Assembly: GCF_015453285.1 (NCBI RefSeq)
Contig: NZ_JADLZT010000011.1
Location: 62,001-126,000, forward strand
Origin: Lysobacter niastensis
GTDB taxonomy: Bacteria > Pseudomonadota > Gammaproteobacteria > Xanthomonadales > Xanthomonadaceae
Direction: 5' to 3'
Length of the DNA: 64,000 nucleotides
A program made the position numbers and the translations under genes. Of the stretch, positions 1-17,679 are shown one piece after another; within the stretch, counting starts at the first letter, position 1, and each line of letters begins with the position of its first letter. Below the pieces are notes generated by a model that searched no databases, was not told the origin of the DNA, and worked only from the letters and a program-made list of their open reading frames with translations.

Positions 1-371
1 TTCTTCGGACGCTTGGCGCCGTACTTGGAGCGACCCTGGCGACGCTTGGCGACACCAGCGGCGTCGAGCGAACCGCGCACAGTGTGGTAACGCACACCCG
101 GCAGGTCCTTGACGCGGCCGCCGCGGATCAGCACAACCGAGTGCTCCTGCAGGTTGTGACCTTCACCACCGATGTACGAGATGACCTCGTAACCGTTGGT
201 CAGGCGCACCTTGGCCACCTTGCGCAGAGCCGAGTTCGGCTTCTTCGGGGTGGTGGTGTACACGCGGGTGCAAACGCCACGACGCTGCGGGCAGTTCGCC
301 AGCGCCGGCGAGGCGCTCTTGTAGGTTTCAGGGCTGCGCGGCTTGCGCACCAACTGATTGATCGTCGCCAT
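1..371 (-). CDS. rpsL: 30S ribosomal protein S12, C-terminal end cut by window edge
   Basis: Component of the 30S decoding centre. It reads [12 protein letters not shown] at the N terminus, then [13 protein letters not shown], the conserved loop around Lys42/Lys43 where streptomycin-resistance mutations fall. It ends in GAKRPK. 123 codons are visible. The family is usually about 124 residues, so only the last codon or so and the stop lie outside the window. It is the next gene after rpoC on the same strand, the usual rpoBC-rpsL order, but a promoter of its own lies in the 270-base gap. The start is the ATG at 369-371. Confidence 0.97.
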   Translation of the reverse strand, partial: MATINQLVRKPRSPETYKSASPALANCPQRRGVCTRVYTTTPKKPNSALRKVAKVRLTNGYEVISYIGGEGHNLQEHSVVLIRGGRVKDLPGVRYHTVRGSLDAAGVAKRRQGRSKYGAKRPK

Positions 372-458
372 CTGGAGCTCTTTGATGTAAGGGCCGGGAT
401 GACCCTTGCGTGAAAACGAACGGCAAGCCGGGGAAACCCCAGCTTACCGAGACGAAAA

Positions 459-488
459 AGTATAGCCCGCGCCAGACCTTGCGGTCAA
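459..488 (-). promoter_or_regulatory. Sigma-70 type promoter for rpsL
   Basis: Reading the minus strand, TTGACC (488 to 483) is followed by an 18-base spacer and TATACT (464 to 459). This is close to the sigma-70 consensus and lies about 90 bases upstream of the rpsL ATG. It would let the str operon be transcribed independently of the rpoBC operon. Inferred from sequence only. Confidence 0.7.
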
Positions 489-569
489 CGCGGACTAAAC
501 CTTGCGTCCGAAGCGGCCACTTTGAGCCGTCCGGACTATCTGCGATCCCGCCCTTCCTGGGCCGAACAC

Positions 570-623
570 GAGGCGCTCCATGCGCCTCATTTCGTGATCT
601 GGATGGCCTCCGTGGAGGCCATC
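570..623 (-). terminator. Two consecutive stem-loops downstream of rpoC
   Basis: Downstream of the rpoC stop there is a perfect inverted repeat at 602-623 (ten-base arms GATGGCCTCC/GGAGGCCATC, almost no loop), followed by a second stem at 570-588 (GAGGCGC arms, five-base loop). Neither is followed by a clear U-run. This may be a weak or factor-assisted terminator, or a 3' end-stabilising structure for the rpoBC transcript. Confidence 0.35.
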
Positions 624-641
624 GAACTTGCGAATTGTAAC

Positions 642-4871
<4,230 letters not shown>

Positions 4872-4961
4872 TTCGTTCTCCAGTCGGAGGAATTCGTCGA
4901 GGGCTGTAAATCACGTCGGTGGAACGGGAGCGCGCGGAACGCAGCGCTCCCTTTCCGGACC

Positions 4962-9113
<4,152 letters not shown>

Positions 9114-9404
9114 GGTGAGCTACCGCCTCGGTTAGCTGATGGGCTGGAGAGCCGATGCCTCGGCTCCCCGCCGGTCCGCGCGTCCGCGGTCCGAGCCCTA
9201 GGGGAACGATGAATTGCCAGTGGGAAGTCGCTGGTATTGCCGGCACCAGCACGCCTTCTCCCGCTACTTCCGACTGTCAACTCGATGGGTACAGCGTGTT
9301 GCCTGGACGCCCGGGGAGCGAACTCCCTGGAACGGCCAAAGGCCGGGGACTTTCGTCCCCAGCCTCAGGTGGTCGCCAGTACCATCCGGCGACGCAAGTA
9401 CTGC
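9114..9404 (-). promoter_or_regulatory. rplL-rpoB intergenic region with tetraloop hairpins
   Basis: A 291-base non-coding gap where E. coli carries an attenuator and an RNase III processing site. On the minus strand the sequence forms GGGGAC-GAAA-GTCCCC (9360 to 9345), then a short GGCC-TTT-GGCC stem, then GGGAG-TTCG-CTCCC (9327 to 9314). Nearer rpoB is a GAGCCG/CGGCTC stem (9149-9166). GNRA and UUCG tetraloops make very stable hairpins. No U-run follows, so partial attenuation or RNA processing is likelier than full termination. Function is inferred from position. Confidence 0.5.
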
Positions 9405-9779
9405 TTACTTCAGCTCGACGGTGGCGCCGGCAGCCTCGAGATCCTTCTTGAACTTGGCGGAGTCGTCCTTCGACACGCCTTCCTTCACGGTCTGCGGGGC
9501 GCCTTCGACGAGGTCCTTCGCTTCCTTCAGGCCCAGGCCGGTGATGGCGCGGACGGCCTTGATGACTTCGACCTTCTTCTCGCCGGCGGCCTTCAGGACG
9601 ACGGTGAACTCGGTCTGCTCTTCAACCGGGGCAGCGGCAGCAGCCGGGCCGGCGGCCATCATGACCGGGGCAGCGGCGGTGACGCCGAACTTGTCTTCGA
9701 TCGCCTTGACCAGGTCCATCACCTGGCTGATGGTCATGCCGGCAACGGCGTCGACGATCTGTTCGTTGGACAGGGACAT
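9405..9779 (-). CDS. rplL: 50S ribosomal protein L7/L12
   Basis: Stalk protein of the 50S subunit that recruits translational GTPases. 124 residues, typical length. The N-terminal dimerisation domain ([20 protein letters not shown]) is followed by an Ala/Pro-rich hinge (about residues 35-55) and the C-terminal factor-binding domain, with [20 protein letters not shown]. Lies 65 bases after rplJ in the same transcript; L10 and L7/L12 form the stalk complex that also binds the rplJ leader. Confidence 0.99.
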   Translation of the reverse strand: MSLSNEQIVDAVAGMTISQVMDLVKAIEDKFGVTAAAPVMMAAGPAAAAAPVEEQTEFTVVLKAAGEKKVEVIKAVRAITGLGLKEAKDLVEGAPQTVKEGVSKDDSAKFKKDLEAAGATVELK

Positions 9780-9844
9780 GTTGTTAACCTCTGGAAATTT
9801 TTGAACTTACGAATCGGTTCACTAGCTTCGCGTCAGCGAGACGA

Positions 9845-10375
9845 TCACGCCGTCTCGGTCGCAGCCTCGGCAGTTGCTTCTTCGCCGCCACCCTGCTTGT
9901 CAGCCACGGCCTTGACGACGCGGGCGAACATGGTGACCGGCTCGGCCAGGACGCGGGCCAGCATGGCCAGGGCCTGTTCACGAGTCGGCAGCGCGGCCAG
10001 CACTTCGACGTGCGAGCCCGGGAAGAGCTTGCCGTCGATCGAGACGACCTTCGCCTGCAGCTTGTCGTTGGTCTTGGCGAATTCCTTGATCAGACGCCCG
10101 GCAGCACCGGGGTCTTCCGCCGAAAACGCGTACAGCAGCGGACCGACCAGTGCATCCTTCGTGCACTCGAAGTCGGTGCCTTCGACGGCGCGCGCGGCCA
10201 GGGTGTTCTTGACAACCTTCAAGAACACGCCGGATTCGCGAGCCTTCTTGCGCATCGCGGTCATTTGACTGACCGTGGTGCCTGCGTACTCGGCAGCGAC
10301 CAAGGAGTGGGCCTTCGAAGCGACTTCCGCCAGTTCGGCGACTACTTCTTGCTTCTGGGACAGATTGAGAGCCAT
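9845..10375 (-). CDS. rplJ: 50S ribosomal protein L10
   Basis: Base of the ribosomal stalk; anchors L7/L12 dimers to 23S rRNA. 176 residues, starting [17 protein letters not shown], with the conserved [12 protein letters not shown] and [10 protein letters not shown] segments. The C-terminal helix that binds L7/L12 is followed by a Gly/Glu/Ala-rich tail. The ATG at 10373-10375 has an excellent Shine-Dalgarno sequence (GGAGGAG). The gene is preceded by a 334-base leader holding the L10 autoregulatory element. Confidence 0.99.
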   Translation of the reverse strand: MALNLSQKQEVVAELAEVASKAHSLVAAEYAGTTVSQMTAMRKKARESGVFLKVVKNTLAARAVEGTDFECTKDALVGPLLYAFSAEDPGAAGRLIKEFAKTNDKLQAKVVSIDGKLFPGSHVEVLAALPTREQALAMLARVLAEPVTMFARVVKAVADKQGGGEEATAEAATETA

Positions 10376-10500
10376 TGCACTCCTCCAATTGAATTCCGCT
10401 CACGGCTCCTGCCGCTTGCGGTCCTGGGCGGCACCGGATCCCTGGCGCCGGGGATGCACACGCATCCCGGTGGTGGCCACTCCAGAAAAAATTTCCAGAA

Positions 10501-10636
10501 GGCACCATCTACGCAGGCCGACCCCGGACGGGTCCGGATTAAGCAATCCCGCTTCCACCGGCGGCGAATCCATGCCATGTCGAGCATCCATGCCCGTCGC
10601 CGGTAGGCGCTGACCGCACCTGCGGTCTTTGACGGC
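10501..10636 (-). promoter_or_regulatory. L10 leader (autoregulatory RNA in front of rplJL)
   Basis: On the minus strand the gap between rplA and rplJ contains CCGTCAAAGACCGCAGG (about 10635 to 10619), later GCTTAATCC, then CCTGCGTAGATGG (about 10517 to 10505). The first and last parts pair (CCGTC with GATGG, CGCAGG with CCTGCG). These elements and their order match the known gammaproteobacterial L10 leader, the site where the L10-(L12) complex binds to repress its own translation. Between it and rplJ are a T-run (ATTTTTT near 10490) and a GGGATGC-GTGT-GCATCCC hairpin (10468 to 10451), which could contribute attenuation. Recognised by motif, not by a covariance search. Confidence 0.8.
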
Positions 10637-10709
10637 TGCCGCCACAGCGGACTGCGGCGACGCCCTCAAAACTTGCAGCCGGCGGCGCGAGCCACCGGCT
10701 TGAAACGAA

Positions 10710-11408
10710 TTACTTCAGGGTCAGCGTGCCCTGGTCCACGGTCACGCCGGGGCCCATGGTCGAGCTGATCGAAATCTTCTGCAGGTACTGGCCCTTGGCG
10801 GTGGACGGCTTGGCCTTGATCAGGTCAAGCAGCAGGGCGTGCAGGTTGTCCTTCAGCGAGGCGTCTTCGAAGCTGGCCTTGCCGATGGTGCAGTGGATGA
10901 TGCCGGCCTTGTCGGTGCGGTAGCGCACCTGGCCGCCCTTGGCGTTCTTGACCGCCTCGGCCGGGTTCGGCGACACGGTGCCGACCTTCGGGTTCGGCAT
11001 CAGGCCGCGCGGACCGAGCACCTGGCCCAGCTTACCGACGACGCGCATGGCGTCCGGGGTGGCGATGACGACGTCGTAGTTCAGGTCGCCGGCCATCATC
11101 TTCTCGGCCAGGTCGTCCATGCCGACCGCCTCGGCGCCAGCGGCCAGGGCCTCGTCGGCCTTGGCACCGGCCGGGGCGAACACGGCCACGCGCACGCTCT
11201 TGCCGGTACCGGCCGGCAGCACGGTCGAACCGCGCACCTGCTGGTCGGACTTCTTCGCATCCACGCCGAGACGCACGGCCACGTCGACGGATTCGACGAA
11301 CTTGGCCTTGGTGGCGGTCTTGATGATCTTGATCGCTTCGTCGATCGGGTAAGCCTTACCCGGGACGACGGCAGCCTTGATGGACTTCTCGCGCTTGGTC
11401 ATTGCCAT
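10710..11408 (-). CDS. rplA: 50S ribosomal protein L1
   Basis: Builds the mobile L1 stalk at the ribosomal E site and represses the rplKA mRNA. 232 residues, standard length. It begins [20 protein letters not shown] and contains [20 protein letters not shown] and [14 protein letters not shown], the conserved RNA-binding segments. Three bases separate the rplK stop from this start, so translation is likely coupled. A second in-frame ATG two codons on is an equally acceptable start. Confidence 0.99.
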   Translation of the reverse strand: MAMTKREKSIKAAVVPGKAYPIDEAIKIIKTATKAKFVESVDVAVRLGVDAKKSDQQVRGSTVLPAGTGKSVRVAVFAPAGAKADEALAAGAEAVGMDDLAEKMMAGDLNYDVVIATPDAMRVVGKLGQVLGPRGLMPNPKVGTVSPNPAEAVKNAKGGQVRYRTDKAGIIHCTIGKASFEDASLKDNLHALLLDLIKAKPSTAKGQYLQKISISSTMGPGVTVDQGTLTLK

Positions 11409-11411
11409 GTC

Positions 11412-11840
11412 TTAACCCTCCACCACCAGGCCCATGCTGCGGGCCGAACCCGCAATCGTCTTCACCGCTGCATCCAGGTCGGCCGCCGTCAGGTCGGCTT
11501 CCTTCTGCTTGGCGATGGCTTCGAGCTGGGCGCGGGTGACCTTGCCCACCTTGTCGGTGTTCGGGCGCTTGGAGCCCGAGGCAATGCCCGCGGCCTTCTT
11601 CAGCAGCACCGAAGCCGGCGTGCTCTTGGTGACGAAGGTGAAGGTACGGTCCGAATAGGCCGTGATGATGACCGGGGTCGGCAGACCCGGCTCGAGCTTG
11701 GAGGTCGCCGCGTTGAACGCCTTGCAGAACTCCATGATGTTCAGGCCGCGCTGACCGAGGGCCGGACCGACCGGCGGCGACGGGTTGGCCTGACCGGCCT
11801 TGACCTGAAGCTTGATGTAACCGACTACTTTCTTAGCCAT
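11412..11840 (-). CDS. rplK: 50S ribosomal protein L11
   Basis: Binds the GTPase-associated centre of 23S rRNA and mediates stringent-response signalling on the ribosome. 142 residues, normal length. The N terminus [20 protein letters not shown] and the proline-rich [19 protein letters not shown] are diagnostic, and the C-terminal rRNA-binding domain ends at [11 protein letters not shown]. Preceded by a leader of about 205 bases with a possible promoter and GC-rich hairpins. Confidence 0.99.
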   Translation of the reverse strand: MAKKVVGYIKLQVKAGQANPSPPVGPALGQRGLNIMEFCKAFNAATSKLEPGLPTPVIITAYSDRTFTFVTKSTPASVLLKKAAGIASGSKRPNTDKVGKVTRAQLEAIAKQKEADLTAADLDAAVKTIAGSARSMGLVVEG

Positions 11841-11936
11841 TTTGATTGCTCTCCGGGTGCTAACGCCTGGGTCTCAGGCTCCCCATCGCGCCGGGAAAAT
11901 CACGTGTCCCGACATCACGTTGTCCGTTGCGCAGAC

Positions 11937-12000
11937 AGCCGCCTCGCGGCGGCTGCGTTCCCTGCTTACGGGCTCCCAAGGGAGCAAGCCCGCTAGTGTA
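11937..12000 (-). promoter_or_regulatory. Possible rplK promoter and leader hairpin
   Basis: On the minus strand TACACT (12000 to 11995) looks like a -10 box, with no convincing -35. Downstream of it an imperfect GGGCT...AGCCC stem and an AGCCGCC-GCGA-GGCGGCT hairpin (11954 to 11937, GNRA loop) lie in the rplK leader. E. coli also has a promoter between nusG and rplK, and L1 binds the rplK leader there. Weak evidence. Confidence 0.35.
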
Positions 12001-12045
12001 TCAGGTTTTTCGGACCATTCCGGGCAGAGCGCCCGGGGCCGGGGC

Positions 12046-12615
12046 TCAGGCCTTCTCGACCTGGCCAAATTCCAGCTCGACCGGGGTCGAGCGGCCGAAG
12101 ATGAGCACGGCCACGCGCAGGCGGCTCTTCTCGTAATTGATCTCTTCGACCACGCCGTTGAAGTCGTTGAACGGGCCGTCGATGACGCGGACCATCTCGC
12201 CCGGCTCGAACAGCACCTTGGGCTTGGGCTTCTCCACGCCTTCCTGAACGCGCTGCAGGATGGCATCGGCCTCGCGGTCGGCGATCGGCAGCGGGCGGTC
12301 GGCGGTGCCACCGATGAAGCCCATCACCTTCGGGGTCTCCTTGACCAGGTGCCAGCTCTCGTTGTCCATGCGCGGAATGCCCGCTTCGTCATGAGTGGCG
12401 ATCTGCACCAGGACGTAGCCCGGGAAGAACTTGCGCTCGGAACGGCGCTTCTGGCCGGAGCGCATCTCGACAACCTCTTCGGTCGGAACCAGCACTTCAC
12501 CGAACCGGTCCTGCATTCCGTCGCGCACGATGCGGTCACGCAGCGCCTGCGCCACGGACTTCTCGAAGCCCGAATAGGCGTGGACGACGTACCAGCGTTT
12601 CTGCACTTCGGTCAT
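12046..12615 (-). CDS. nusG: Transcription termination/antitermination protein NusG
   Basis: Elongation factor that binds the RNA polymerase clamp and links to Rho or ribosomal S10. 189 residues. N-terminal NGN domain starts [20 protein letters not shown]. The C-terminal KOW domain carries [19 protein letters not shown] (about residues 137-155). It lies three bases after the secE stop, the near-universal secE-nusG pair. Confidence 0.99.
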   Translation of the reverse strand: MTEVQKRWYVVHAYSGFEKSVAQALRDRIVRDGMQDRFGEVLVPTEEVVEMRSGQKRRSERKFFPGYVLVQIATHDEAGIPRMDNESWHLVKETPKVMGFIGGTADRPLPIADREADAILQRVQEGVEKPKPKVLFEPGEMVRVIDGPFNDFNGVVEEINYEKSRLRVAVLIFGRSTPVELEFGQVEKA

Positions 12616-12618
12616 TGC

Positions 12619-12996
12619 TTATTGCCCCAAAATTGCCTTTACCGCGAACTGGATGATCAGATCGAAGCCGGCGAGAATCAGACTCAGCACGGCCACGGCA
12701 ATCATGACGACCCAGGTGGTGCGCATGGCTTCCTGACGGGTCGGCCAGACCACCTTGCGCAGTTCGAAGCGCGACTCGGAGAGGAACTCGCGGGTCTGCA
12801 GACCCTTTCCACTGGACAGGAACACCAGCGCGCCCAGCACCAGGCCAGCGGCCACAGCCAGCGCGCGCAGCGGGCCGGCCCACTGGTCGAAGTAGATATA
12901 GGCGGCAACGCCTGCGGCAACCAGCAGCAGCGCCACGACGTACTTGACCATATCGCCCGCAGACGCGGAGCCGGGTTGTTCGACCTTGCTGTTCAT
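12619..12996 (-). CDS. secE: Preprotein translocase subunit SecE
   Basis: Essential clamp subunit of the SecYEG channel in the inner membrane. About 125 residues from the chosen ATG (MNSKVEQPGSAS), similar to E. coli's 127. Three membrane segments are visible, and the conserved amphipathic segment ESRFELRKVVWPTRQEAMRT precedes the last one. Two ATGs lie further upstream in frame (13005 and 13017). The third was chosen because homologous proteins start with this MNSK sequence; the Shine-Dalgarno evidence is weak for all. Confidence 0.93.
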   Translation of the reverse strand: MNSKVEQPGSASAGDMVKYVVALLLVAAGVAAYIYFDQWAGPLRALAVAAGLVLGALVFLSSGKGLQTREFLSESRFELRKVVWPTRQEAMRTTWVVMIAVAVLSLILAGFDLIIQFAVKAILGQ

Positions 12997-13084
12997 CCGA
13001 TCCATCACGCGACGCAATGCCGCGTCTTTTGTTGGAAAGCCCGGCTATTCAGCCGGTCTTCTGCGGGAGGATCCGCATAGCAGG

Positions 13085-13160
<76 letters not shown>

Positions 13161-13271
13161 ACGTTAAACGGGTTTTCCTTAGACAGCGACGGCGAGCCGT
13201 TGCCGACTCGCCTGCTGAGTCACCGTCCTGATAACGCGCAGGCCATCAGACCATCGCACTATCGGAAAGTT

Positions 13272-13295
13272 GCCACGACAGCGGGCTGCCGTGGC
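13272..13295 (-). terminator. Stem-loop after tuf
   Basis: Just past the tuf stop the minus strand folds into a ten-base stem (GCCACGGCAG / CTGTCGTGGC, one G-U pair) with a four-base loop, followed only by AACTTTCC. It is likely a partial terminator or processing stem, since tRNA-Trp and secE follow 110 bases on. A second hairpin with a GCAA tetraloop (13191-13212) lies just before tRNA-Trp. Confidence 0.45.
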
Positions 13296-13302
13296 GACGA
13301 TC

Positions 13303-14493
13303 TTACTTGATGATCTTGGCCACGACGCCGGCGCCGACGGTACGGCCGCCTTCGCGGATCGCGAAGCGCAGGCCTTCGTCCATCGCCACCGGGTTGATCA
13401 GCTGGACGACCATCTTGATGTTGTCGCCCGGCATGACCATCTCGACGCCTTCCGGCAGCTGCACCGCGCCGGTGATGTCGGTCGTGCGGAAGTAGAACTG
13501 CGGGCGGTAGCCCTTGAAGAACGGGGTGTGACGGCCGCCCTCGTCCTTCGACAGCACGTACACCTCGGCCTCGAACTCGGTGTGCGGGGTGATCGAACCC
13601 GGCTTGGCCAGCACCTGGCCACGCTCGACGTCGTCACGCTTGGTGCCGCGCAGCAGCAGACCGGCGTTGTCGCCCGCCTGACCCTGGTCCAGCAGCTTGC
13701 GGAACATCTCGACGCCGGTGACGGTCGTCTTCTGCGTCGGACGGATGCCGACGATTTCGATTTCGTCGCCCACCTTGATGATGCCGCGCTCGATACGGCC
13801 GGTCACCACGGTGCCGCGGCCCGAGATCGAGAACACGTCTTCCACCGGCATCAGGAACGGCTTGTCGATCGCGCGCTCCGGCAGCGGGATGAACGTGTCC
13901 AGCGCCTCAACCAGCTTCAGGATCGCCGGCACGCCGATCTCCGACTGGTCGCCTTCCAGCGCCAGACGGGCCGAGCCGTGGATGATCGGGGTGTCGTCGC
14001 CCGGGAACTCGTACTTGCTCAGCAGCTCGCGAACTTCCATCTCGACCAACTCGAGCAGCTCGGCGTCGTCCACCATGTCGGCCTTGTTCAGGAACACGAC
14101 GATGTACGGCACGCCGACCTGGCGCGACAGCAGGATGTGCTCGCGCGTCTGCGGCATCGGGCCGTCAGCGGCCGAGCACACCAGGATCGCGCCGTCCATC
14201 TGGGCAGCACCGGTGATCATGTTCTTCACGTAGTCGGCGTGGCCCGGGCAGTCCACGTGCGCGTAGTGACGGTTCGGGCTCTCGTACTCGACGTGTGCCG
14301 TCGAGATCGTGATGCCGCGCGCCTTCTCTTCCGGCGCCGCGTCGATCGCGTCGTATGCCTTGAACTCGCCACCGAAACGCTCGGCGCCCACCTTCGTCAG
14401 CGCTGCCGTCAGCGTGGTCTTGCCGTGGTCGACGTGACCGATCGTGCCCACGTTCACGTGCGGCTTGGTGCGCTCAAACTTACCCTTGGCCAT
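13303..14493 (-). CDS. tuf: Elongation factor Tu
   Basis: GTPase that delivers aminoacyl-tRNA to the ribosome. 396 residues, standard. G-domain motifs are [10 protein letters not shown] (about 19-28), DCPGHADY (about 81-88) and NKADM (about 136-140). The beta-barrel domains follow, ending [15 protein letters not shown]. Located between the tRNA cluster and tRNA-Trp, this is the tufB-type copy. Proteobacteria often have a second tuf near rpsG-fusA, which would lie just outside the rpsL end of this window. Confidence 0.99.
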   Translation of the reverse strand: MAKGKFERTKPHVNVGTIGHVDHGKTTLTAALTKVGAERFGGEFKAYDAIDAAPEEKARGITISTAHVEYESPNRHYAHVDCPGHADYVKNMITGAAQMDGAILVCSAADGPMPQTREHILLSRQVGVPYIVVFLNKADMVDDAELLELVEMEVRELLSKYEFPGDDTPIIHGSARLALEGDQSEIGVPAILKLVEALDTFIPLPERAIDKPFLMPVEDVFSISGRGTVVTGRIERGIIKVGDEIEIVGIRPTQKTTVTGVEMFRKLLDQGQAGDNAGLLLRGTKRDDVERGQVLAKPGSITPHTEFEAEVYVLSKDEGGRHTPFFKGYRPQFYFRTTDITGAVQLPEGVEMVMPGDNIKMVVQLINPVAMDEGLRFAIREGGRTVGAGVVAKIIK

Positions 14494-14596
14494 GACAGTC
14501 GCTTCTCGCTAGAAGATTACGGGTGGATCGCCGCCGGATTATTCGCGGCGGACCCGCCGCGACCGGAGTGAAACCGAAACTACGATTACTTCGATG

Positions 14597-14672
14597 TGGT
14601 GCTCACGACTGGAATCGAACCAGCGACCTCCTCCTTACCAAGGAGGTGCTCTACCGACTGAGCTACGTGAGC
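14597..14672 (-). tRNA. tRNA-Thr (GGT anticodon)
   Basis: 76 bases including CCA. Acceptor GCTCACG/CGTGAGC, anticodon arm CTCCTTGGTAAGGAG with anticodon GGT, T-loop GGTTCGATTCC. Third in the Tyr-Gly-Thr-tuf cluster. Confidence 0.97.
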
Positions 14673-14708
14673 GAAACATTTTCAAACAGGTTGGCGTTGC
14701 GTCTTCAA

Positions 14709-14782
<74 letters not shown>

Positions 14783-14890
14783 GCCGGACAGACCTGCTTG
14801 GGTACCGCGCCGATGGCTGGTAAATCCATCGGAGTTTACTGTTATTGCCACCCGTCTTGCGACCGGCCCAGCCTTTCGGCTGATTGAAAC

Positions 14891-14976
14891 TGGTGGAGGG
14901 AGGTGGATTCGAACCACCGAAGGCGTAAGCCAGCAGATTTACAGTCTGCCCCCGTTGGCCGCTTGGGTATCCCTCC
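14891..14976 (-). tRNA. tRNA-Tyr (GTA anticodon)
   Basis: 86 bases including CCA, with the long variable arm of tyrosine tRNAs. Acceptor GGAGGGA/TCCCTCC, anticodon arm CAGACTGTAAATCTG with anticodon GTA. First gene of the tRNA-tuf transcript. Confidence 0.97.
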
Positions 14977-14989
14977 AAAAGAGCCCGCA

Positions 14990-15018
14990 ATTCTGGCGCT
15001 GTGAATTGAGGTTGTCAA
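14990..15018 (-). promoter_or_regulatory. Strong sigma-70 promoter for the tRNA-tuf operon
   Basis: On the minus strand: TTGACA (15018 to 15013), a 17-base spacer, then CAGAAT (14995 to 14990), about seven bases before the predicted start of transcription and just before tRNA-Tyr. A perfect -35, ideal spacing and a GC-rich sequence close to the start site fit a strong, growth-rate-controlled stable-RNA promoter. Confidence 0.85.
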
Positions 15019-15106
15019 CGCGTTTTGTTCACTTGTTTGCGGGCGGGGGGGATATTTCTTCTCGCACCCGCCCATCGCTACCCGCTGCCGGCGCACGAAC
15101 CCCCGG

Positions 15107-16198
15107 TCAGACGTTGAAGCGGAAGTGCAGCACGTCGCCTTCCTGAACCCGGTATTCCTTGCCTTCCAGACGCAGGCGCCCCGCGTCGCGCGCGCCAGAC
15201 TCGCCCTTGTACTTGATGAAGTCGTCGTAGGCGATGGTTTCGGCGCGGATGAAACCCTTCTCGAAATCGGTGTGGATCACCGCCGCGGCCTGCGGTGCCG
15301 TGGAGCCGGCCCTGACGGTCCAGGCGCGCACTTCCTTCACACCAGCGGTGAAATAGGTCTGCAGGCCCAGCAGCTTGTAACCCGCACGGATGACCCGGTT
15401 CAGCCCCGGCTCGTCCAGTCCGAGGTCGGCCAGGAAGGTATCGCGGTCGGCGTCATCGAGCTGGCTGAGCTCTTCCTCGATGGCGGCGCACACCGGCACC
15501 ACTTCGGCGCCCTCGGTGACGGCACGGGCGCGGACGGCATCCAGGTGCGGATTGTTCTCGAAGCCGTCCTCCAGGACGTTGGCGACGTACATCACCGGCT
15601 TCAGCGTCAGCAGGAACAGGTCGCGCAGCAGCAGCTTGTCGTCGTCCGACAGGCCCATCCCGCGAGCCGCCTTGCCGGCGTCCAGGCCGGCGCGGACGCG
15701 GCCGAGCACCTCGACACGGGCCTTGGCGTCCTTGTCGCCGGTCTTGGCCGTGCGTTCGGCGCGCTGCAGGGCCTTCTCGACGGACTCCAGGTCGGCCAGC
15801 GCCAGCTCGGTGTCGATCGTCTCGATGTCGGCGATCGGGTCGATGCGGTTGCTGACGTGGATGACGTCCGGATTCTCGAAACAGCGCACGACGTGGGTGA
15901 TCGCGTCCACCTCGCGGATGTGGGCCAGGAACTTGTTGCCCAGGCCCTCGCCGCTGGCGGCGCCCGCGACTAGGCCGGCGATGTCAACGAACTCGACCGC
16001 GGTCGGGATCAGCTTTTGCGGCTTGACGATGTCGGCCAGCGCATTCAGGCGCGGATCCGGCACCGGCACCACGCCGACGTTCGGCTCGATCGTGCAGAAC
16101 GGGAAGTTGGCGGCGGCGATGCCGGCCTTGGTCAGGGCGTTGAAAAGGGTCGACTTGCCGACGTTAGGCAGACCGACGATGCCGCATTTGATGCCCAT
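15107..16198 (-). CDS. ychF: Redox-regulated/ribosome-associated ATPase YchF (Obg family)
   Basis: Obg-family P-loop NTPase that associates with ribosomes and has roles in stress responses. 363 residues from the ATG at 16196-16198 ([18 protein letters not shown]). The P-loop is GLPNVGKS (residues 9-16). The fourth G motif is NVLE rather than NKxD, as expected for this ATP-preferring branch. The C-terminal TGS domain ends [20 protein letters not shown] longer frame extends upstream, but MGIKCG is the conserved start. Follows pth, the common pairing. Confidence 0.97.
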   Translation of the reverse strand: MGIKCGIVGLPNVGKSTLFNALTKAGIAAANFPFCTIEPNVGVVPVPDPRLNALADIVKPQKLIPTAVEFVDIAGLVAGAASGEGLGNKFLAHIREVDAITHVVRCFENPDVIHVSNRIDPIADIETIDTELALADLESVEKALQRAERTAKTGDKDAKARVEVLGRVRAGLDAGKAARGMGLSDDDKLLLRDLFLLTLKPVMYVANVLEDGFENNPHLDAVRARAVTEGAEVVPVCAAIEEELSQLDDADRDTFLADLGLDEPGLNRVIRAGYKLLGLQTYFTAGVKEVRAWTVRAGSTAPQAAAVIHTDFEKGFIRAETIAYDDFIKYKGESGARDAGRLRLEGKEYRVQEGDVLHFRFNV

Positions 16199-16262
16199 GA
16201 CGCTGTTCTCGCTCTGATGCGGCGCCGGCCGGGCCGGCGCCATGAATTGGGGGATGAAACGA

Positions 16263-16844
16263 TCAGGCCCGCGGCGTATGCAGCCGCTTCATGGCCTCGT
16301 TGAAGTCGCCGGCAACCGCCAGCGGCAGCACGTCCTCGGAATCGGCGATGGCGCGCAGGATCGCGGCCTCGTCGTCACGACCGGGACGGCCGAGCACCCA
16401 GGGGGTGACCTTGTCCTTGTGGCCGGGATGGCCGATGCCGACCCGCAGACGGTGGTACTTGCCATGACCCAGCAACCGGGTGATGTCGCGCAGGCCGTTC
16501 TGCCCGCCGTGGCCACCGTCGAACTTGAGCCGCGCGGTGCCCGTGGGCAGGTCCAGCTCGTCATGCGCGACCAGCATTTCCTCCGGCTCGATCTTCCAGT
16601 AGCGCAACGCCGCCGTGACCGACTTGCCGGAGAGGTTCATGAACGTGGCCGGCTTGAGCAGCCAGACCGGAGTGCCGGCGACGTCGATCTTGCAGGTCTC
16701 GCCGAACAGCTTGGATTCCAGCCCGAAGCGGCCGCCGAGGCGGTCCGCAAGGGCGTCAACAAACCAGAACCCGGCATTGTGCCGGGTCCGGGTGTGCTCG
16801 GGACCGGGATTGCCCAGCCCGACGATGAGGCGCAGCCCTGCCAT
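16263..16844 (-). CDS. pth: Peptidyl-tRNA hydrolase
   Basis: Releases peptides from prematurely dropped peptidyl-tRNA in the cytosol. 193 residues. Conserved GLGNPG (9-14), catalytic His22 in RHNAGF, FMN at 68-70, and Asp95 in AHDELDLP. Also visible are [12 protein letters not shown] and [12 protein letters not shown]-type segments. Lies between rplY and ychF on the same strand, a conserved order. Confidence 0.98.
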   Translation of the reverse strand: MAGLRLIVGLGNPGPEHTRTRHNAGFWFVDALADRLGGRFGLESKLFGETCKIDVAGTPVWLLKPATFMNLSGKSVTAALRYWKIEPEEMLVAHDELDLPTGTARLKFDGGHGGQNGLRDITRLLGHGKYHRLRVGIGHPGHKDKVTPWVLGRPGRDDEAAILRAIADSEDVLPLAVAGDFNEAMKRLHTPRA

Positions 16845-16907
16845 CAGGTCGCGTCACGAAGCAATACGCACGCCGGTCCGCCCTCTGGACGGACCGGCGC
16901 GGCGTGA

Positions 16908-17561
16908 TTACTTCTCGTCCTTCTTGCTGACCTTGGCGGCCGGCACTTCGGCAGAGCCTTCCTCGGCCGGAGCCTCGACCTCTTCCTTGCCGTGCTTGGC
17001 AATGACGACGGCGATGTCGTGTTCCTTGCCCTGCTTCAGCTCGGGGATCTCGACGCCCTTCGGCAGCTTCAGCTCCGACAGGTGGACGATGTCGCCGATC
17101 TTCAGCGCAGCCAGGTCGACTTCGATGAACTCCGGCAGGTCCTTCGGCAGGCAGCTGATCTCGACTTCGTTGAGCTCGTGCAGGATCACGATGCCCGCGG
17201 TCTTGCCGGCCGGCGACTTCTCCTGGTTGAGGAAGTGCAGCGGCACCTTCACGCGCAGGGCCTGGTTGGCGTCAACGCGCTGGAAGTCCAGGTGCATGAT
17301 GATCTGCTTGAACGGATGGCGCTGCATGTCACGCAGCAGCACGCTCTCGACCTTGCCGTCGATGTCGAGGCTGAGGATCGACGAGTAGAACCACTCGTTC
17401 TGCTGCGCCAGCCAGATCTTCTCGTGGTCGAGCTGGATGGCCTGCGGAGCGGACTTGCCGCCGTAGACGATGGCCGGGATCGAGGCGGCATGACGAAGGC
17501 GGCGGCTCGCACCCTTCCCTTCGACGCTGCGGCCCGTGGCCTTGAGGATATGTTCGGACAT
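16908..17561 (-). CDS. rplY: 50S ribosomal protein L25/general stress protein Ctc
   Basis: Binds 5S rRNA. 217 residues, so the long CTC form with an N-terminal L25 domain (about 1-95, RSVEGKGASRRLRHAASIPA) and a C-terminal beta domain (about 100-185). A charged Glu/Ala/Lys tail follows. Lies 118 bases after prs on the same strand, as in many gammaproteobacteria. Confidence 0.97.
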   Translation of the reverse strand: MSEHILKATGRSVEGKGASRRLRHAASIPAIVYGGKSAPQAIQLDHEKIWLAQQNEWFYSSILSLDIDGKVESVLLRDMQRHPFKQIIMHLDFQRVDANQALRVKVPLHFLNQEKSPAGKTAGIVILHELNEVEISCLPKDLPEFIEVDLAALKIGDIVHLSELKLPKGVEIPELKQGKEHDIAVVIAKHGKEEVEAPAEEGSAEVPAAKVSKKDEK

Positions 17562-17679
17562 TGGATTGACTCACTTGGCTTGCAATGGACCCGCCTCGCG
17601 GCGGGGTAAACGCTCACCCGCGACCAGGTGAGCGGCGATTTGCGGCGGCGACCAGAAGCCGGCGCCGCAGATTTCTTTA

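Noticed and set aside
13191-13212. Hairpin with GCAA loop before tRNA-Trp considered as terminator
   Set aside because: No U-run follows and tRNA-Trp begins 31 bases later; more likely a processing structure.
13270-14571. 433-codon open frame opposite tuf
   Set aside because: Antisense shadow of EF-Tu; also runs through non-coding flanks.
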